The translations under genes and the position numbers were made by a program. Below, one piece after another: positions 25,175 through 33,933 of a stretch of 64,000 nucleotides of DNA (position 1 is the first letter of the stretch; every line of letters starts with the position of its first letter). Location: the NCBI GenBank assembly GCA_947503155.1, contig CANNCL010000001.1:620001-684000 (forward strand), given 5' to 3'. The notes below the pieces were generated by a model, which was given only the letters and a program-made list of their open reading frames with translations, did no database searches and was not told the origin of the DNA. The DNA is from an uncultured Erythrobacter sp. Its GTDB lineage: Bacteria; Pseudomonadota; Alphaproteobacteria; Sphingomonadales; Sphingomonadaceae.

Positions 25175-25999
25175 ATGACGATCCGGCGGGACCAATTGGA
25201 ACGGATCGCCGCCGCGCTGGAGCGGATTGCTCCGCCTGTGCCGGCACCGGTGGATTGGTCGAGCGGCGCAGGCTTTATGTGGGACGGCCTGTCTGCAGAG
25301 CCCATCGCTGCAATTGATGCGCCGGCGCTGGATCAATTGCGCGGAATTGCGGACCAAAAGGCGGCGATCTGCGCGAACCTTGATCGGCTCGCCTGCGGTG
25401 CTGCGGCGCATGACATGCTGTTATGGGGTGCGCGCGGAATGGGTAAATCGGCGCTCATTCGCGCGGCGGTAGCGGGGCTTCAAGCCGAATATCCGGGCAA
25501 ACTCGCGCTCATTCAACTTGCGCCTGACGCTTTGCATAGCATCCCTGCTTTGATGGCGGCGCTTGCGAGTGAGGCGCGCGCCTTTGTAATCTTCGTTGAT
25601 GATCTGGGCTTTGACGCAGGGGATGCGCAGGGCAATCTGATGTTGCGCAGCCTGCTCGATGGCGGCGCGGTAACCCGGCCCGCCAATATCCGCCTTGCCG
25701 TCACATCCAACCGCCGCGCAATCGCACAGCGCGACGAAAGTGAGAGCGATGCTCTGCATGAACGTGATGAGCGCGATAATGCATTGGCGCTAGCCGACCG
25801 GTTCGGATTGACGTTGGGCTTTCACCCTTGCGACCAAGCGACCTATCTTGAGATCGTGCGCGCCTATACCGATCCGCTTGGGCTCGAGGCCGACGAAGAA
25901 GAGGCGCTGGCCTGGGCGATTAAACGCGGAAGCCGGTCTGGCCGGACAGCGTTTCAATTCGCTTGCGAGATAGCTGGCAGAGCGGGCTTACCGCTCTAA
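25175..25999 (+). CDS. DUF815 family P-loop ATPase
   Basis: An AAA-like ATPase of 274 residues of the DUF815 family, whose cellular role is unknown. The Walker A motif GARGMGKS is near residue 89, Walker B is in IFVDDLGFD near 147, and NIRLAVTSNRR near 180 resembles sensor 1. ERDNALALADRFGLTLGF and the C-terminal GRSGRTAFQFACEIAGRAGL complete the family pattern. It probably shares a transcript with the acyl-CoA dehydrogenase gene because only 6 bp separate them. Its stop lies 7 bp from that of the convergent sugar dehydrogenase. Confidence 0.88.
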   Translation: MTIRRDQLERIAAALERIAPPVPAPVDWSSGAGFMWDGLSAEPIAAIDAPALDQLRGIADQKAAICANLDRLACGAAAHDMLLWGARGMGKSALIRAAVAGLQAEYPGKLALIQLAPDALHSIPALMAALASEARAFVIFVDDLGFDAGDAQGNLMLRSLLDGGAVTRPANIRLAVTSNRRAIAQRDESESDALHERDERDNALALADRFGLTLGFHPCDQATYLEIVRAYTDPLGLEADEEEALAWAIKRGSRSGRTAFQFACEIAGRAGLPL

Positions 26000-26006
26000 A
26001 CCACAA

Positions 26007-27482
26007 TTATTGCGGTGCGCCGCGCCGCAGGTAATCCTCTTCAAAAGTAGCCCTAGGATCGACCAATTCACCCTGCGCACGCAGCGGTTCGCCCGTCACT
26101 TGGACGATTGCTGCGCCCGGCGCGCTTTGCGATGCTAGCGTCCGCCAAATAATCCCGGCGGTGTCATCCGAAACCAGCAATGATCCATCGCCCGCCCATT
26201 CGGCCCATGTTGGGCGGCCCTTGGTCGTGCCATCATCGTTCAAGAACCCGGTCAGCACAGGAACAGGCGTCCCTTGCGGATTGCCGCGTTCGTCAAATTC
26301 AACATAGACGACATCATAGCCAGAAGGCGGCTTGCGATTCCACGACCCGTGCCGCGCAATGAACGCGCCGCTGGCCATGTCATCACCCATCCGGTGCCCT
26401 TCGGCGGTAAACACAAAACCCAGCGCCGCAACGTGCGGCCCAAGAGCATATTCCGGATGGCGCGTATATTCGAGCAAGTAAGACGGCATTGGCGCCTCAA
26501 CCCGGCGATCAATATTGTTCTTATAATAGACCCACGGCCAACCATATTGCGCGCCCACCGGCACATTGGTGAGGTAATCCGGCACTAGATCAGAGCCGAG
26601 CATGTCGCGCTCGTTCACGGTCGTCCAAAGCTCGCCTGACCACGGGCTGAAATCCAAACCGTTAGGGTTGCGCAGACCGGCGGCAAATTGACGCTGACGA
26701 TCGGTGGTCAGGTTGTATTCCCAGATCATCGCCCGGCCTTCTTCGACCGCCATACCGGATTCGCCAATATTGCTGACAGAGCCCACGGCAACATAAAGCC
26801 GGTCGCCATCCGGGTGAATTTCCATATTACGCATCCAATGTCCGCCGCCCGCAGGCAGATCCATCAATTTGCGCGCATCGCCGGTCACAGCATCGCTGCC
26901 CAGCTCATAATCAAACGCCAGAACTGCATTGTGGTTGGCCACAAACAAAGTTCCATCAAACCAGCTCATGCCAGAAGGCGAATCGAGTCCGTCAGACAGA
27001 ATGACCTGCTGCACCTCAGCCACGCCGTCACCATCCGCATCGCGCAGCAGCACAATCTCATTGGCAGAGGCGCCCGCCGCACCCGCTTCGGAAAAGAGAT
27101 AGCCCGCAACCCAGCCGCGAATTGTCGCCATAATCCCGCCATCGCCGTCACCCTCTGGCGCGGGCGCGCGGGTTAGCGTCACGAGAACATCGCCATTCGG
27201 CAGAGCGTAAATCACGCGCGGGTGGTCCAACCCTTCGGCAAAGCGGTTGACGCTCAAGCCTTCGGCGGCCTCTGGCGCTTCACCATCTGCCCAGCCAACA
27301 GGCTTGGCGATCTGAACCGTCGGAAAGCTTTCTGCCTCCGGTTCTTCTAATGTTGGGTCGGTCCCAGCCACAGCATCCACCGACAATTCGGCGGTGTTGC
27401 CGCGTGACAGATAAAACAGCCCAGCGCCCAAAACGACAGCAAAGACAAGAACAGCGATTGCGAGTTTGCGTAGAATTCCCAT
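26007..27482 (-). CDS. PQQ-dependent sugar dehydrogenase-like (sorbosone dehydrogenase family), membrane-anchored
   Basis: A beta-propeller protein of 491 residues from the soluble glucose/sorbosone dehydrogenase family. An N-terminal membrane anchor (RKLAIAVLVFAVVLGAGLFYL) places the propeller in the periplasm. Propeller segments include LDHPRVIYALPNGDVLVTL, ILSDGLDSPSGMSWFDGTLFVAN, GGGHWMRNMEIHPDGDRLYVAVGS and AAGLRNPNGLDFSPWSGELW, the last matching the R-N-x-x-G signature. PQQ use and the substrate are inferred from the family. I start at the ATG at 27482; the longer frame adds sequence that does not look like part of the anchor. It is divergent from the GAF gene 49 bp away. Confidence 0.85.
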   Translation of the reverse strand: MGILRKLAIAVLVFAVVLGAGLFYLSRGNTAELSVDAVAGTDPTLEEPEAESFPTVQIAKPVGWADGEAPEAAEGLSVNRFAEGLDHPRVIYALPNGDVLVTLTRAPAPEGDGDGGIMATIRGWVAGYLFSEAGAAGASANEIVLLRDADGDGVAEVQQVILSDGLDSPSGMSWFDGTLFVANHNAVLAFDYELGSDAVTGDARKLMDLPAGGGHWMRNMEIHPDGDRLYVAVGSVSNIGESGMAVEEGRAMIWEYNLTTDRQRQFAAGLRNPNGLDFSPWSGELWTTVNERDMLGSDLVPDYLTNVPVGAQYGWPWVYYKNNIDRRVEAPMPSYLLEYTRHPEYALGPHVAALGFVFTAEGHRMGDDMASGAFIARHGSWNRKPPSGYDVVYVEFDERGNPQGTPVPVLTGFLNDDGTTKGRPTWAEWAGDGSLLVSDDTAGIIWRTLASQSAPGAAIVQVTGEPLRAQGELVDPRATFEEDYLRRGAPQ

Positions 27483-27531
27483 GTTTGAGTGGATAGGTCG
27501 GCCATTCGCTTCCGACAACAGGATATTGCCC

Positions 27532-28029
27532 GTGTTCGATTATAAACCCGACGCTTCCCTAGATACGCCAGAACGTTACCGGCAATTGTGCGGTGCTGCC
27601 GATGCGCTGACACAGAGCGAAAGCGATGCTGTGGCGAATATGGCGAATGTTGCCGCGCTCATCTGGGAATTTGTGCCGGACCTGAACTGGGCGGGTTTCT
27701 ACCGGATCGGCGAAAATGCTGATGGAGCGGAGGAATTGGTGCTTGGGCCCTTCGTTGGACGGCCCGCCTGTATTCGCATTCCGATCGGCGCGGGCGTTTG
27801 CGGCGCAGCGGTTAGCGAGGCAAAGACGCAATTGGTGGAGGATGTTCACGCATTCCCCGGACACATCGCCTGCGACGCGGCGAGCCGCAGCGAAGTTGTT
27901 GTGCCGGTCATACGCGATGGCAAAGTGATCGCTGTCATCGACCTCGACAGCCCTGAACCCGCGCGCTTCACACAGGAAGACGCCGAAGGTGTAGAGCGGC
28001 TTGCCGCGCTTCTATCTGCGCGGATTTAG
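27532..28029 (+). CDS. msrC: Free methionine-(R)-sulfoxide reductase (GAF domain)
   Basis: Reduces free methionine-R-sulfoxide, an oxidative damage product, in the cytoplasm. The 165-residue protein is a single GAF domain. Cysteines at 80, 90 and 114 have exactly the spacing (10 and 34) of the catalytic and resolving cysteines 84, 94 and 118 of E. coli fRMsr (YebR), within GRPACIRIPIGAGVCG and FPGHIACDAASRSE. The start is the GTG at 27532 with AGGA 8 bases upstream; the frame continues further but overlaps the divergent gene. Confidence 0.92.
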   Translation: MFDYKPDASLDTPERYRQLCGAADALTQSESDAVANMANVAALIWEFVPDLNWAGFYRIGENADGAEELVLGPFVGRPACIRIPIGAGVCGAAVSEAKTQLVEDVHAFPGHIACDAASRSEVVVPVIRDGKVIAVIDLDSPEPARFTQEDAEGVERLAALLSARI

Positions 28030-28204
28030 CGTTTAAAGCCGTGTTCCTGCCGGCCAATCGCTCAAAATCCTGATCAGATTCGCCCCGAAACGAGACAGCA
28101 CTGGCGACCTCGCTTGGCTCTGCGCGCCGCCCGGTGGTAAATATTCGGTAACCAACACGCTTTTCACAGTTGCGCGATTCGCGCGGCAGTATCGGGGAAC
28201 ATTC

Positions 28205-29170
28205 ATGACGCTCAATGCACTTTCACGCCGCGCGATTGCCGGCATCGGGATGACCTCAGTAGCTCTGGCATTGCCTATGACCGCTCAGGCGCAAGTCTAT
28301 GCTCCGATGAGCTCTTCAGAAGTGCAGACATTGCCGCCTGAATATCAGACCGGGCCTGCGATCGAAGACTATTCTGAAACAACCATCGACGCGAATGGCG
28401 TTGAAACCGTGACACGCACCCGCCGCATCGAAAGCGCTGCTCCGCAACAAACAGCACCATATCCCGGCGCGCATCCCGGCGCGTATGCAGGTTCCGCTCC
28501 GGCGCAAACCGCTCAAACACATGCTTATGCCCCAACCGGATATGTGCCCGCAGGTTACGCTCCGGCTTCGACTGTTTTTCAGCGCGATCAATGGCTTGAT
28601 GAATGTGAAGCCCGCACCAATGGACGCGGTGACCGCGAAAAAGGCGGCATCATTGGCGGCCTGCTCGGCGCGATTGCTGGCGGCATCATTGGTAACCGCG
28701 TGTCAGACGCTGAACGTCTTGGCGGTACGTTGATCGGCGCTGGCGTTGGCGGATTGGGCGGATTGCTGATCGGCAATTTGATCGGCGGCGGCCGCGATGA
28801 TCGCGGTGAATATGACTGCGAGGCGGCACTCGATAGCTATCTCTCGCAATATGGTCACGGTGCGCCTGTCGGTGCACCAGTATACGGGCAGCGGGTTGCC
28901 TCGCGCTCTATTCCTGCACCTGCCTATGCGCCGCAAGGATATTACGCCCCTGCCCCGGCATACCAATCCTATGGCTACAGCTACGCTCCGCCGCAGCAGA
29001 TCGTCTATGTTCCGGTTCAGGTGCAACAACAACAACGCGTGATTGTGCGCGAAACGGTTCGCGAAGAAGTGGTGCCCGGCGCCGCTCGCGTGATCCCTGC
29101 TCCTGCGCCGCGCCCTGTTGCGCAGCCGGTCCCGCGCCCGGCGGCCCCGCGTTATATCAAGGGCAACTGA
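28205..29170 (+). CDS. Glycine-zipper 2TM domain protein, exported
   Basis: A 321-residue envelope protein. An N-terminal signal peptide (to about AQAQ near residue 30) precedes a Pro/Ala/Tyr-rich region, then the glycine zipper (about 142-200: GGIIGGLLGAIAGGIIGNRV and GGTLIGAGVGGLGGLLIG) preceded and followed by cysteines (C138 and C201) that could pair. The C-terminal third is Pro/Tyr/Gln-rich and low in complexity. Related surface antigens of the Rickettsia 17-kDa type carry the same zipper. The function is unknown; outer-membrane association is inferred. It converges with the usher-like gene. Confidence 0.82.
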   Translation: MTLNALSRRAIAGIGMTSVALALPMTAQAQVYAPMSSSEVQTLPPEYQTGPAIEDYSETTIDANGVETVTRTRRIESAAPQQTAPYPGAHPGAYAGSAPAQTAQTHAYAPTGYVPAGYAPASTVFQRDQWLDECEARTNGRGDREKGGIIGGLLGAIAGGIIGNRVSDAERLGGTLIGAGVGGLGGLLIGNLIGGGRDDRGEYDCEAALDSYLSQYGHGAPVGAPVYGQRVASRSIPAPAYAPQGYYAPAPAYQSYGYSYAPPQQIVYVPVQVQQQQRVIVRETVREEVVPGAARVIPAPAPRPVAQPVPRPAAPRYIKGN

Positions 29171-29200
29171 ACCAGACCGCTTTTCGGGATTACCGACTGA

Positions 29201-32011
29201 CTATTCCGGCCTAACCGCCGCAATAGTCGGTCCGGTCTCCTGCGGCGCGTCTGGGCTGTCATCAGACACAAGTCTGACCGTCCCAAAGCGGACAACATCT
29301 TCATCCCGGCCAAGGGTGAAGACCCGCCGGCCATCGCCGAGCACAAGCGGCTGAGCAACTTTCAACGTGCTGGCCGCTTCCTCTGCAACGCGCAGACGGT
29401 ATTGGCCGTAGGGAACGCGTTGGAACAGGAAGAACCCGTCAAATTCACTGATCGTTTCGGCTGATACCGCGCCGAGATTATTCACCAATTGCAATCGCAC
29501 GCCAGGTTGCTGCACACCCGAAGGATTAAGGATCGATCCCTCAATCTCACCCGTTGGCGATATCGCCAATTCGATCTGAGCCACCACGCCGGGGCGCGGT
29601 GTCAGCACAACACCTTTGGTTGACGGCGCAAGAAACGGATCATCCAGCGACGATTCGTCAATTCCCACCAGAACCGGGCGGAACGGGCGCAAATCATCGA
29701 CGATAGTTCGGCCATTCTCGCCTGTGATCGCATCCGTACTGCGCAAACCAGCCTCCACCATCACATCAGGCAGCACCTCTTCACCCGGATCGCGCCGCGA
29801 ATTGCCATTATCATCGCGGAACACCGTCACCGCCGCTTGGCCGCTGCGCGCGAGTTTGTTGTTGGTCACGCGCACACCGCCGCTGACGGGATCGGGGCCA
29901 AGACTAAACGCCAATTGCACCGAAGCCCCCACGCCTCCGCGCGAAGTCACGAAGCCATCGCCGCGCAAGGAGAATTCTTCGAACCGCCGCGTATAGCCGG
30001 CCGTCAGTCGGAATTCATCAACACGCGCGGTGTAGTCAATCTGCCCCTGCAACTCAGCATCCTCGCCAAAATCGGTGTCGATGCGAACCGTGGCGCTTTC
30101 CAGCCCCTGTTCCCGGCCAGCAGTCAGGAACGTCGCATTGCCGCGAATACGGAAATCTTTAAGCCGCGCATTGGCCAGCAAACGGAACCGCGTATCCGTG
30201 CGCGCCGGAGCCACCGCACCGGCGGTTCGCTGCTGATGACTCAGTTGTGCTGACACGGCGAAACGGCCCGCCGTGATAGAGGTGGTCATTAGTAATTCGT
30301 TAACTTCTGACCCATCTTTTAGCTTAGAATGAGAGATATCTGCCTGTAATGGCAAGGAAAATTTGCCAAGACTGAGCGAAGTGTCAAAATTGAAGCCCGC
30401 GCGGTAGTCGATTGACCCTTCTGCGAACTCACTGGTGTAGTTTCCGAAGGCCACGAGGGCATTTGCACCGAAGTTAAAGCGCCCCAATCGCCCAAGCGCG
30501 TTCGCTTCGGCGACCCCTCCGGCCCCGAATTCATGCGCAGCAGCCAATTCCAGCTGCATTGCACCCAATGATCGCGTAACCGTGCCCTCCACATATCTGC
30601 GGCGAGCACCGTCAAAGAACAGGCTTTGCACCCCAAGCGAGGCGCTGGTCCTTTGATCAAGGCCGCGTTCTACGCCTACCCCCCATCGCCATTTTTGCGG
30701 GCCGATTTGGACACCAGTGCCCAGATCGAACAGATCCCTGTTATTCTGCACGATGCCGGCCCAATAATAGGTTTGGCCCGGCTCAATCTGGTTGAAACCA
30801 ACCGGAACAGAGGTCTTGTCGCGCCGGATCTGCCCCTGAGGGCCATAGAGCACAACTTCGAGCTCATTGCGGCCAAAGAACAGTTCAACATCGATGAATT
30901 CATAGCGGCCATCGCCGCGATCATCCTGAAATGCGAGCAGCTGACCATTGCGGTACAATTCCGCATCCCATCCGCCCGGCAAAGTGCCGCGCAAAGTGGT
31001 GGTCGAGAAACGCGATGTCTGCCCCAAGGGCCGATTGCTAATGAATGCGCCGCGGCCAATCGCGGTTTGACCGGTCAAACGCCCCGGAACCGTCTCAACA
31101 TCGCCCACTGCCAGTTGTGTGGCGTCCAGCGGCCCCAACAATCCGCCTTCTGGCGCATTGCGATAGGCGCGCAGACGCACCGTTTGGGGGCTCAATTGGT
31201 CATCGGTGGCGATCCGGGCGAAATAACTGGTGCCCAGCGCCTCTCCGGCGGCAAAAAGTTCAACGCGGCCTTCTGTGCCGCTGCGCCCTCCCTCGCCGGT
31301 GCGCACGCCTGCCTGGGCGACTACATCGAGCGAAGGGGTCCGCCACGCCCGATATTCCATATCGGCAGTGGCATATTGCGACAAATCAAACTGTGCGGGG
31401 CGTGTGCGAAGTCGCGCCGCGCGACTTCTGCGCTCAATCGCCTGCATAAACGGCAGTTCTTCGTCAGATTCGAGCCGAACAAGGGCATTATAGAGATCGG
31501 GACGGAAGGTCAGACCAAACCAACGTGACAGCGCATCGGTATCAACGCACCACCCTTCTGGCGTGTCATAAATGTCTTCAGCGACCGGCGCTCGCCCGGT
31601 GTTCACGTTTTGTACCGTGCCAGCCGCGCGATCAAGCGTGAAAGTTTGATCCTCCGCAAACAACCAACCAGTTGCGCGGCGCGACTCTTTGTCGATGCGG
31701 ATCGGCAGGTCAAGCGATTGGATAACATCGGCCAGATCTAGGCATATTCCCGTATCGGTCTGGTAACCACGCACGTCATAAGTGAGTTTGTAATTCTCAA
31801 CAACGAGTTGAAGGAAAAGGAAATCATCATCGTTGGCCTGCCATGACGGCACGGCGCTAGTCGAGGGGGCTGAACGTGTTTCAGCGCCAGTCGATTGGCT
31901 TGATCCTTGTGCCAACACCGGTGCCCCGCCCATAAACGCGCCAAGCGCCACTGCGAAACTCGCAGCGGCGCCCAAAGTCTTTTGGCGTATTTTATGGTGG
32001 AATGCAGTCAT
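29201..32011 (-). CDS. Usher-like outer-membrane protein of a chaperone/usher-type locus
   Basis: A 936-residue exported protein. Signal peptide to about residue 35; N-terminal soluble domain (about 60-200) with two cysteines, 90 and 155, that may pair; a plug-like domain at about 340-400 (RGTLPGGWDAELYRNGQL, DGRYEFIDV, VVLYGPQGQIRRD) matching usher plugs. A long series of alternating amphipathic strands at 410-705 fits a beta-barrel. SdrD-like Ca-binding-type loop DDNGNSRRDPGE near 732 and a carboxypeptidase-regulatory-like domain at about 820-890 follow. It lies 44 bp after the chaperone gene on the same strand. It is often annotated only by its C-terminal regulatory-like domain; the usher role is my inference from plug, barrel and neighbours. 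Confidence 0.72.
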   Translation of the reverse strand: MTAFHHKIRQKTLGAAASFAVALGAFMGGAPVLAQGSSQSTGAETRSAPSTSAVPSWQANDDDFLFLQLVVENYKLTYDVRGYQTDTGICLDLADVIQSLDLPIRIDKESRRATGWLFAEDQTFTLDRAAGTVQNVNTGRAPVAEDIYDTPEGWCVDTDALSRWFGLTFRPDLYNALVRLESDEELPFMQAIERRSRAARLRTRPAQFDLSQYATADMEYRAWRTPSLDVVAQAGVRTGEGGRSGTEGRVELFAAGEALGTSYFARIATDDQLSPQTVRLRAYRNAPEGGLLGPLDATQLAVGDVETVPGRLTGQTAIGRGAFISNRPLGQTSRFSTTTLRGTLPGGWDAELYRNGQLLAFQDDRGDGRYEFIDVELFFGRNELEVVLYGPQGQIRRDKTSVPVGFNQIEPGQTYYWAGIVQNNRDLFDLGTGVQIGPQKWRWGVGVERGLDQRTSASLGVQSLFFDGARRRYVEGTVTRSLGAMQLELAAAHEFGAGGVAEANALGRLGRFNFGANALVAFGNYTSEFAEGSIDYRAGFNFDTSLSLGKFSLPLQADISHSKLKDGSEVNELLMTTSITAGRFAVSAQLSHQQRTAGAVAPARTDTRFRLLANARLKDFRIRGNATFLTAGREQGLESATVRIDTDFGEDAELQGQIDYTARVDEFRLTAGYTRRFEEFSLRGDGFVTSRGGVGASVQLAFSLGPDPVSGGVRVTNNKLARSGQAAVTVFRDDNGNSRRDPGEEVLPDVMVEAGLRSTDAITGENGRTIVDDLRPFRPVLVGIDESSLDDPFLAPSTKGVVLTPRPGVVAQIELAISPTGEIEGSILNPSGVQQPGVRLQLVNNLGAVSAETISEFDGFFLFQRVPYGQYRLRVAEEAASTLKVAQPLVLGDGRRVFTLGRDEDVVRFGTVRLVSDDSPDAPQETGPTIAAVRPE

Positions 32012-32055
32012 GGATGGATGTCCCCGGCAGACAGGCTACCGAATAGACCCGTGCC

Positions 32056-32913
32056 TCAACCGACGAAGCTATCTACGGCGGCAATAAGCCCGCCGCCTGC
32101 TTCGGGCATCTCGCGATATTCGATCCGAACTTGGCCATTGAAATTGGCGACTTGTTCCGGGGTCAGACGGACGCGAACCTGGCGTTCATCAAGCTCGGGA
32201 TAGACCGCCAGACCGCGCAAAAGCAGGAGCGGCTCCTCTACACCGGGCTTCGTCACAGTCAGGACGCCATAGGTAGAGCTTTGTCCGGCTCGGCTGATGG
32301 ACAATGCCAGTTCTGGGCCGTTTTCGCCCTGCTCAATGCGTGGTTGATTGATGGCGACCTGAGCCTCTACCCGCCCTTGACGCACTATGATCGGGATTGT
32401 GACCCCATAGATCGGGATCAGTTGGATCGAGACACCTTCATCCGCTGGCGCATCCCTGGCGGTCACTTCGCGCGGACGCGGGATCGCCTTGAATGACATA
32501 TGCACACGGTATTCCCCATCGGGCAGATCCGCACCGGGACGCGCCGCAAGGCGAACCGCCTGAGGCTGGCCCGGCGGAAGTGTAATCCGGCGCGGCGCAT
32601 AGCGGATCATGCCAAGCGCGGCCTCTTCAGAATTATTGGCATCGGTTCGTTCAACCGGCACGAGACGCCCGTTGTCGAGCATCCGGCGCAGCTCAAGGCC
32701 GATCCGGTACGTCGCCTCTTCTGATCCGATATTGCTGAGGATCACTTCGGTCCCGCGCGATCCATCCAGGATCACTCGCGTCGGCGCGACCAGCAAATCG
32801 CCCTGCGCCTGTGCCGGCGCTGGAACCGCAACTGTTGCCGCGATAGCGATCGCGGATACTGCGGCAATATTTACGGCCCGGTTGGCCATTTTCTTGAATG
32901 ATTTAAATGACAT
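32056..32913 (-). CDS. PapD-like periplasmic fimbrial chaperone
   Basis: A 285-residue exported protein of the pilus chaperone superfamily. The signal peptide ends near AQAQG (residue 37). The immunoglobulin-like N-domain opens with LLVAPTRVILDGSRGTEVILSNIG, whose Arg is placed like the subunit-anchoring Arg of PapD, and continues through RYAPRRITLPPGQPQAVRL and GEYRVHMSFKAIP. A second domain (about 150-250) resembles chaperone domain 2. The C-terminus extends a little beyond PapD. Gene order subunit, chaperone, usher supports the role. The ATG at 32913 has GGGAG 11 bases upstream. Confidence 0.85.
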   Translation of the reverse strand: MSFKSFKKMANRAVNIAAVSAIAIAATVAVPAPAQAQGDLLVAPTRVILDGSRGTEVILSNIGSEEATYRIGLELRRMLDNGRLVPVERTDANNSEEAALGMIRYAPRRITLPPGQPQAVRLAARPGADLPDGEYRVHMSFKAIPRPREVTARDAPADEGVSIQLIPIYGVTIPIIVRQGRVEAQVAINQPRIEQGENGPELALSISRAGQSSTYGVLTVTKPGVEEPLLLLRGLAVYPELDERQVRVRLTPEQVANFNGQVRIEYREMPEAGGGLIAAVDSFVG

Positions 32914-33051
32914 CGCGTCGATAGCTCCCTGAGCAGATGTGTGGAAGAGTTTCCACGGACCTGCGTAGTTTCACCGAGTTTGGTAAGCGATTAAGGTTAA
33001 GAAGGGCTAAATTTACCGCGCCCTGCGGCGCTGAGGAATTTGGACAGCAGA

Positions 33052-33082
33052 GAGCCGCGCTCCCGTGGAGGGAACGCGGCTC
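33052..33082 (-). terminator. Hairpin between DUF4402 subunit and chaperone genes
   Basis: Arms of 8 perfect bases (33052-33059 and 33075-33082), extended by three further GC pairs inside, form a strong hairpin with no T run after it on the reverse strand. A second small palindrome (33107-33120) sits closer to the subunit stop. Such structures between a major subunit and its chaperone/usher genes commonly stabilise the subunit mRNA or reduce read-through; that is inference here. Confidence 0.5.
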
Positions 33083-33132
33083 AAACTGTCCATTGAGGTG
33101 GATCCCGCGCCAGGTGGCGCAGCATCTAACTC

Positions 33133-33678
33133 TTAGGAATATTCAACCGAAACGTCGAAAGTGCCGTCAAATTGACCTGCATCTTCGGTGCCGTCGAGGG
33201 TGATTGTTCCGCCAACGTCAAAAGTCGCGGTTCCAGCACCGTCGAGGGTGACTTCTGGGCCGCTGCCGCCATTTTCGCTCGACGTGAAAGCCGAAAGTTC
33301 GATGGCGTGCTCTGCAGCAGTCGCTGGCGTAAAGCTTGGGTGACGCAGTTCAACCGAACCGGTTGGCAGGTTGATAGTCACAGCGTTGTTCGCGGTGCCG
33401 GTGACAGTGAAACCAGCAACACCGGTCGTGCCAGAGCAGATGATGTCCGGATCGGAGCATACGAGCGTGCCGTCAGCGTCCAATGTTACAACACCGCCGC
33501 CGCTTACGACCATAGTGCCGAAATCGAGCGAGCCGCCGTCATTGTCGAGCGTAAGTGCGGAGAGAACTTCTGCGGTTGCGTCAGCGGTTGCAGAATCTTG
33601 TGCTTGAGCGACTGAGCCCATGCCGAGAGCGGCAAACATAGCAATACCGGCTGCGCCGAAACGAATGGTCTTGTTCAT
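33133..33678 (-). CDS. DUF4402 family exported protein, candidate fimbrial subunit
   Basis: A 181-residue exported protein of the DUF4402 family. Signal peptide MNKTIRFGAAGIAMFAALG to about AQAQD. The mature start has alternating small and hydrophobic residues (ATADATAEVLSALTL), like a donor strand, and the end (GTFDVSVEYS) has a Tyr next to last and alternating hydrophobics, as in pilin subunits. Two cysteines in LVCSDPDIICSG probably pair. The ATG at 33678 follows AAGGA at 7 bases; the longer frame is not needed. With a chaperone and an usher-like gene downstream, a polymerised surface subunit is inferred. Confidence 0.78.
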   Translation of the reverse strand: MNKTIRFGAAGIAMFAALGMGSVAQAQDSATADATAEVLSALTLDNDGGSLDFGTMVVSGGGVVTLDADGTLVCSDPDIICSGTTGVAGFTVTGTANNAVTINLPTGSVELRHPSFTPATAAEHAIELSAFTSSENGGSGPEVTLDGAGTATFDVGGTITLDGTEDAGQFDGTFDVSVEYS

Positions 33679-33933
33679 AATCTGGTCCTTCAAATGCGTA
33701 GTCATTTCCCATTGCACGCATAATCAGACAGTTTTTTCGAATCGCCCCGAATGGCACCGCTTGATCATGCTTGCCGAGCAGGTTTGGTGGCCCGATCGCC
33801 AGACCTAGGTACGATTGCGGAGTTCAATGTTCGTTTTCAGGTATCCTTAACAAGGCGGTAGGAATTAGGGCGATAGTAAGCATATCCGCAGGGTTTCTGC
33901 GGGTTTTACGACGTTCTTGCGGGGATTTCGGTC

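Noticed and set aside
30626..31528. 300-codon plus-strand frame inside the usher-like gene
   Set aside because: Shadow of the minus-strand gene, which has a signal peptide, a plug-like domain and operon context.
33886..33902. Terminator-like hairpin with TTTT on the plus strand beyond parB
   Set aside because: CCGCAG/CTGCGG with a following TTTT points the plus way, but no plus-strand gene precedes it, and on the parB strand there is no T run; it may only be a weak stem at the end of the parB transcript.
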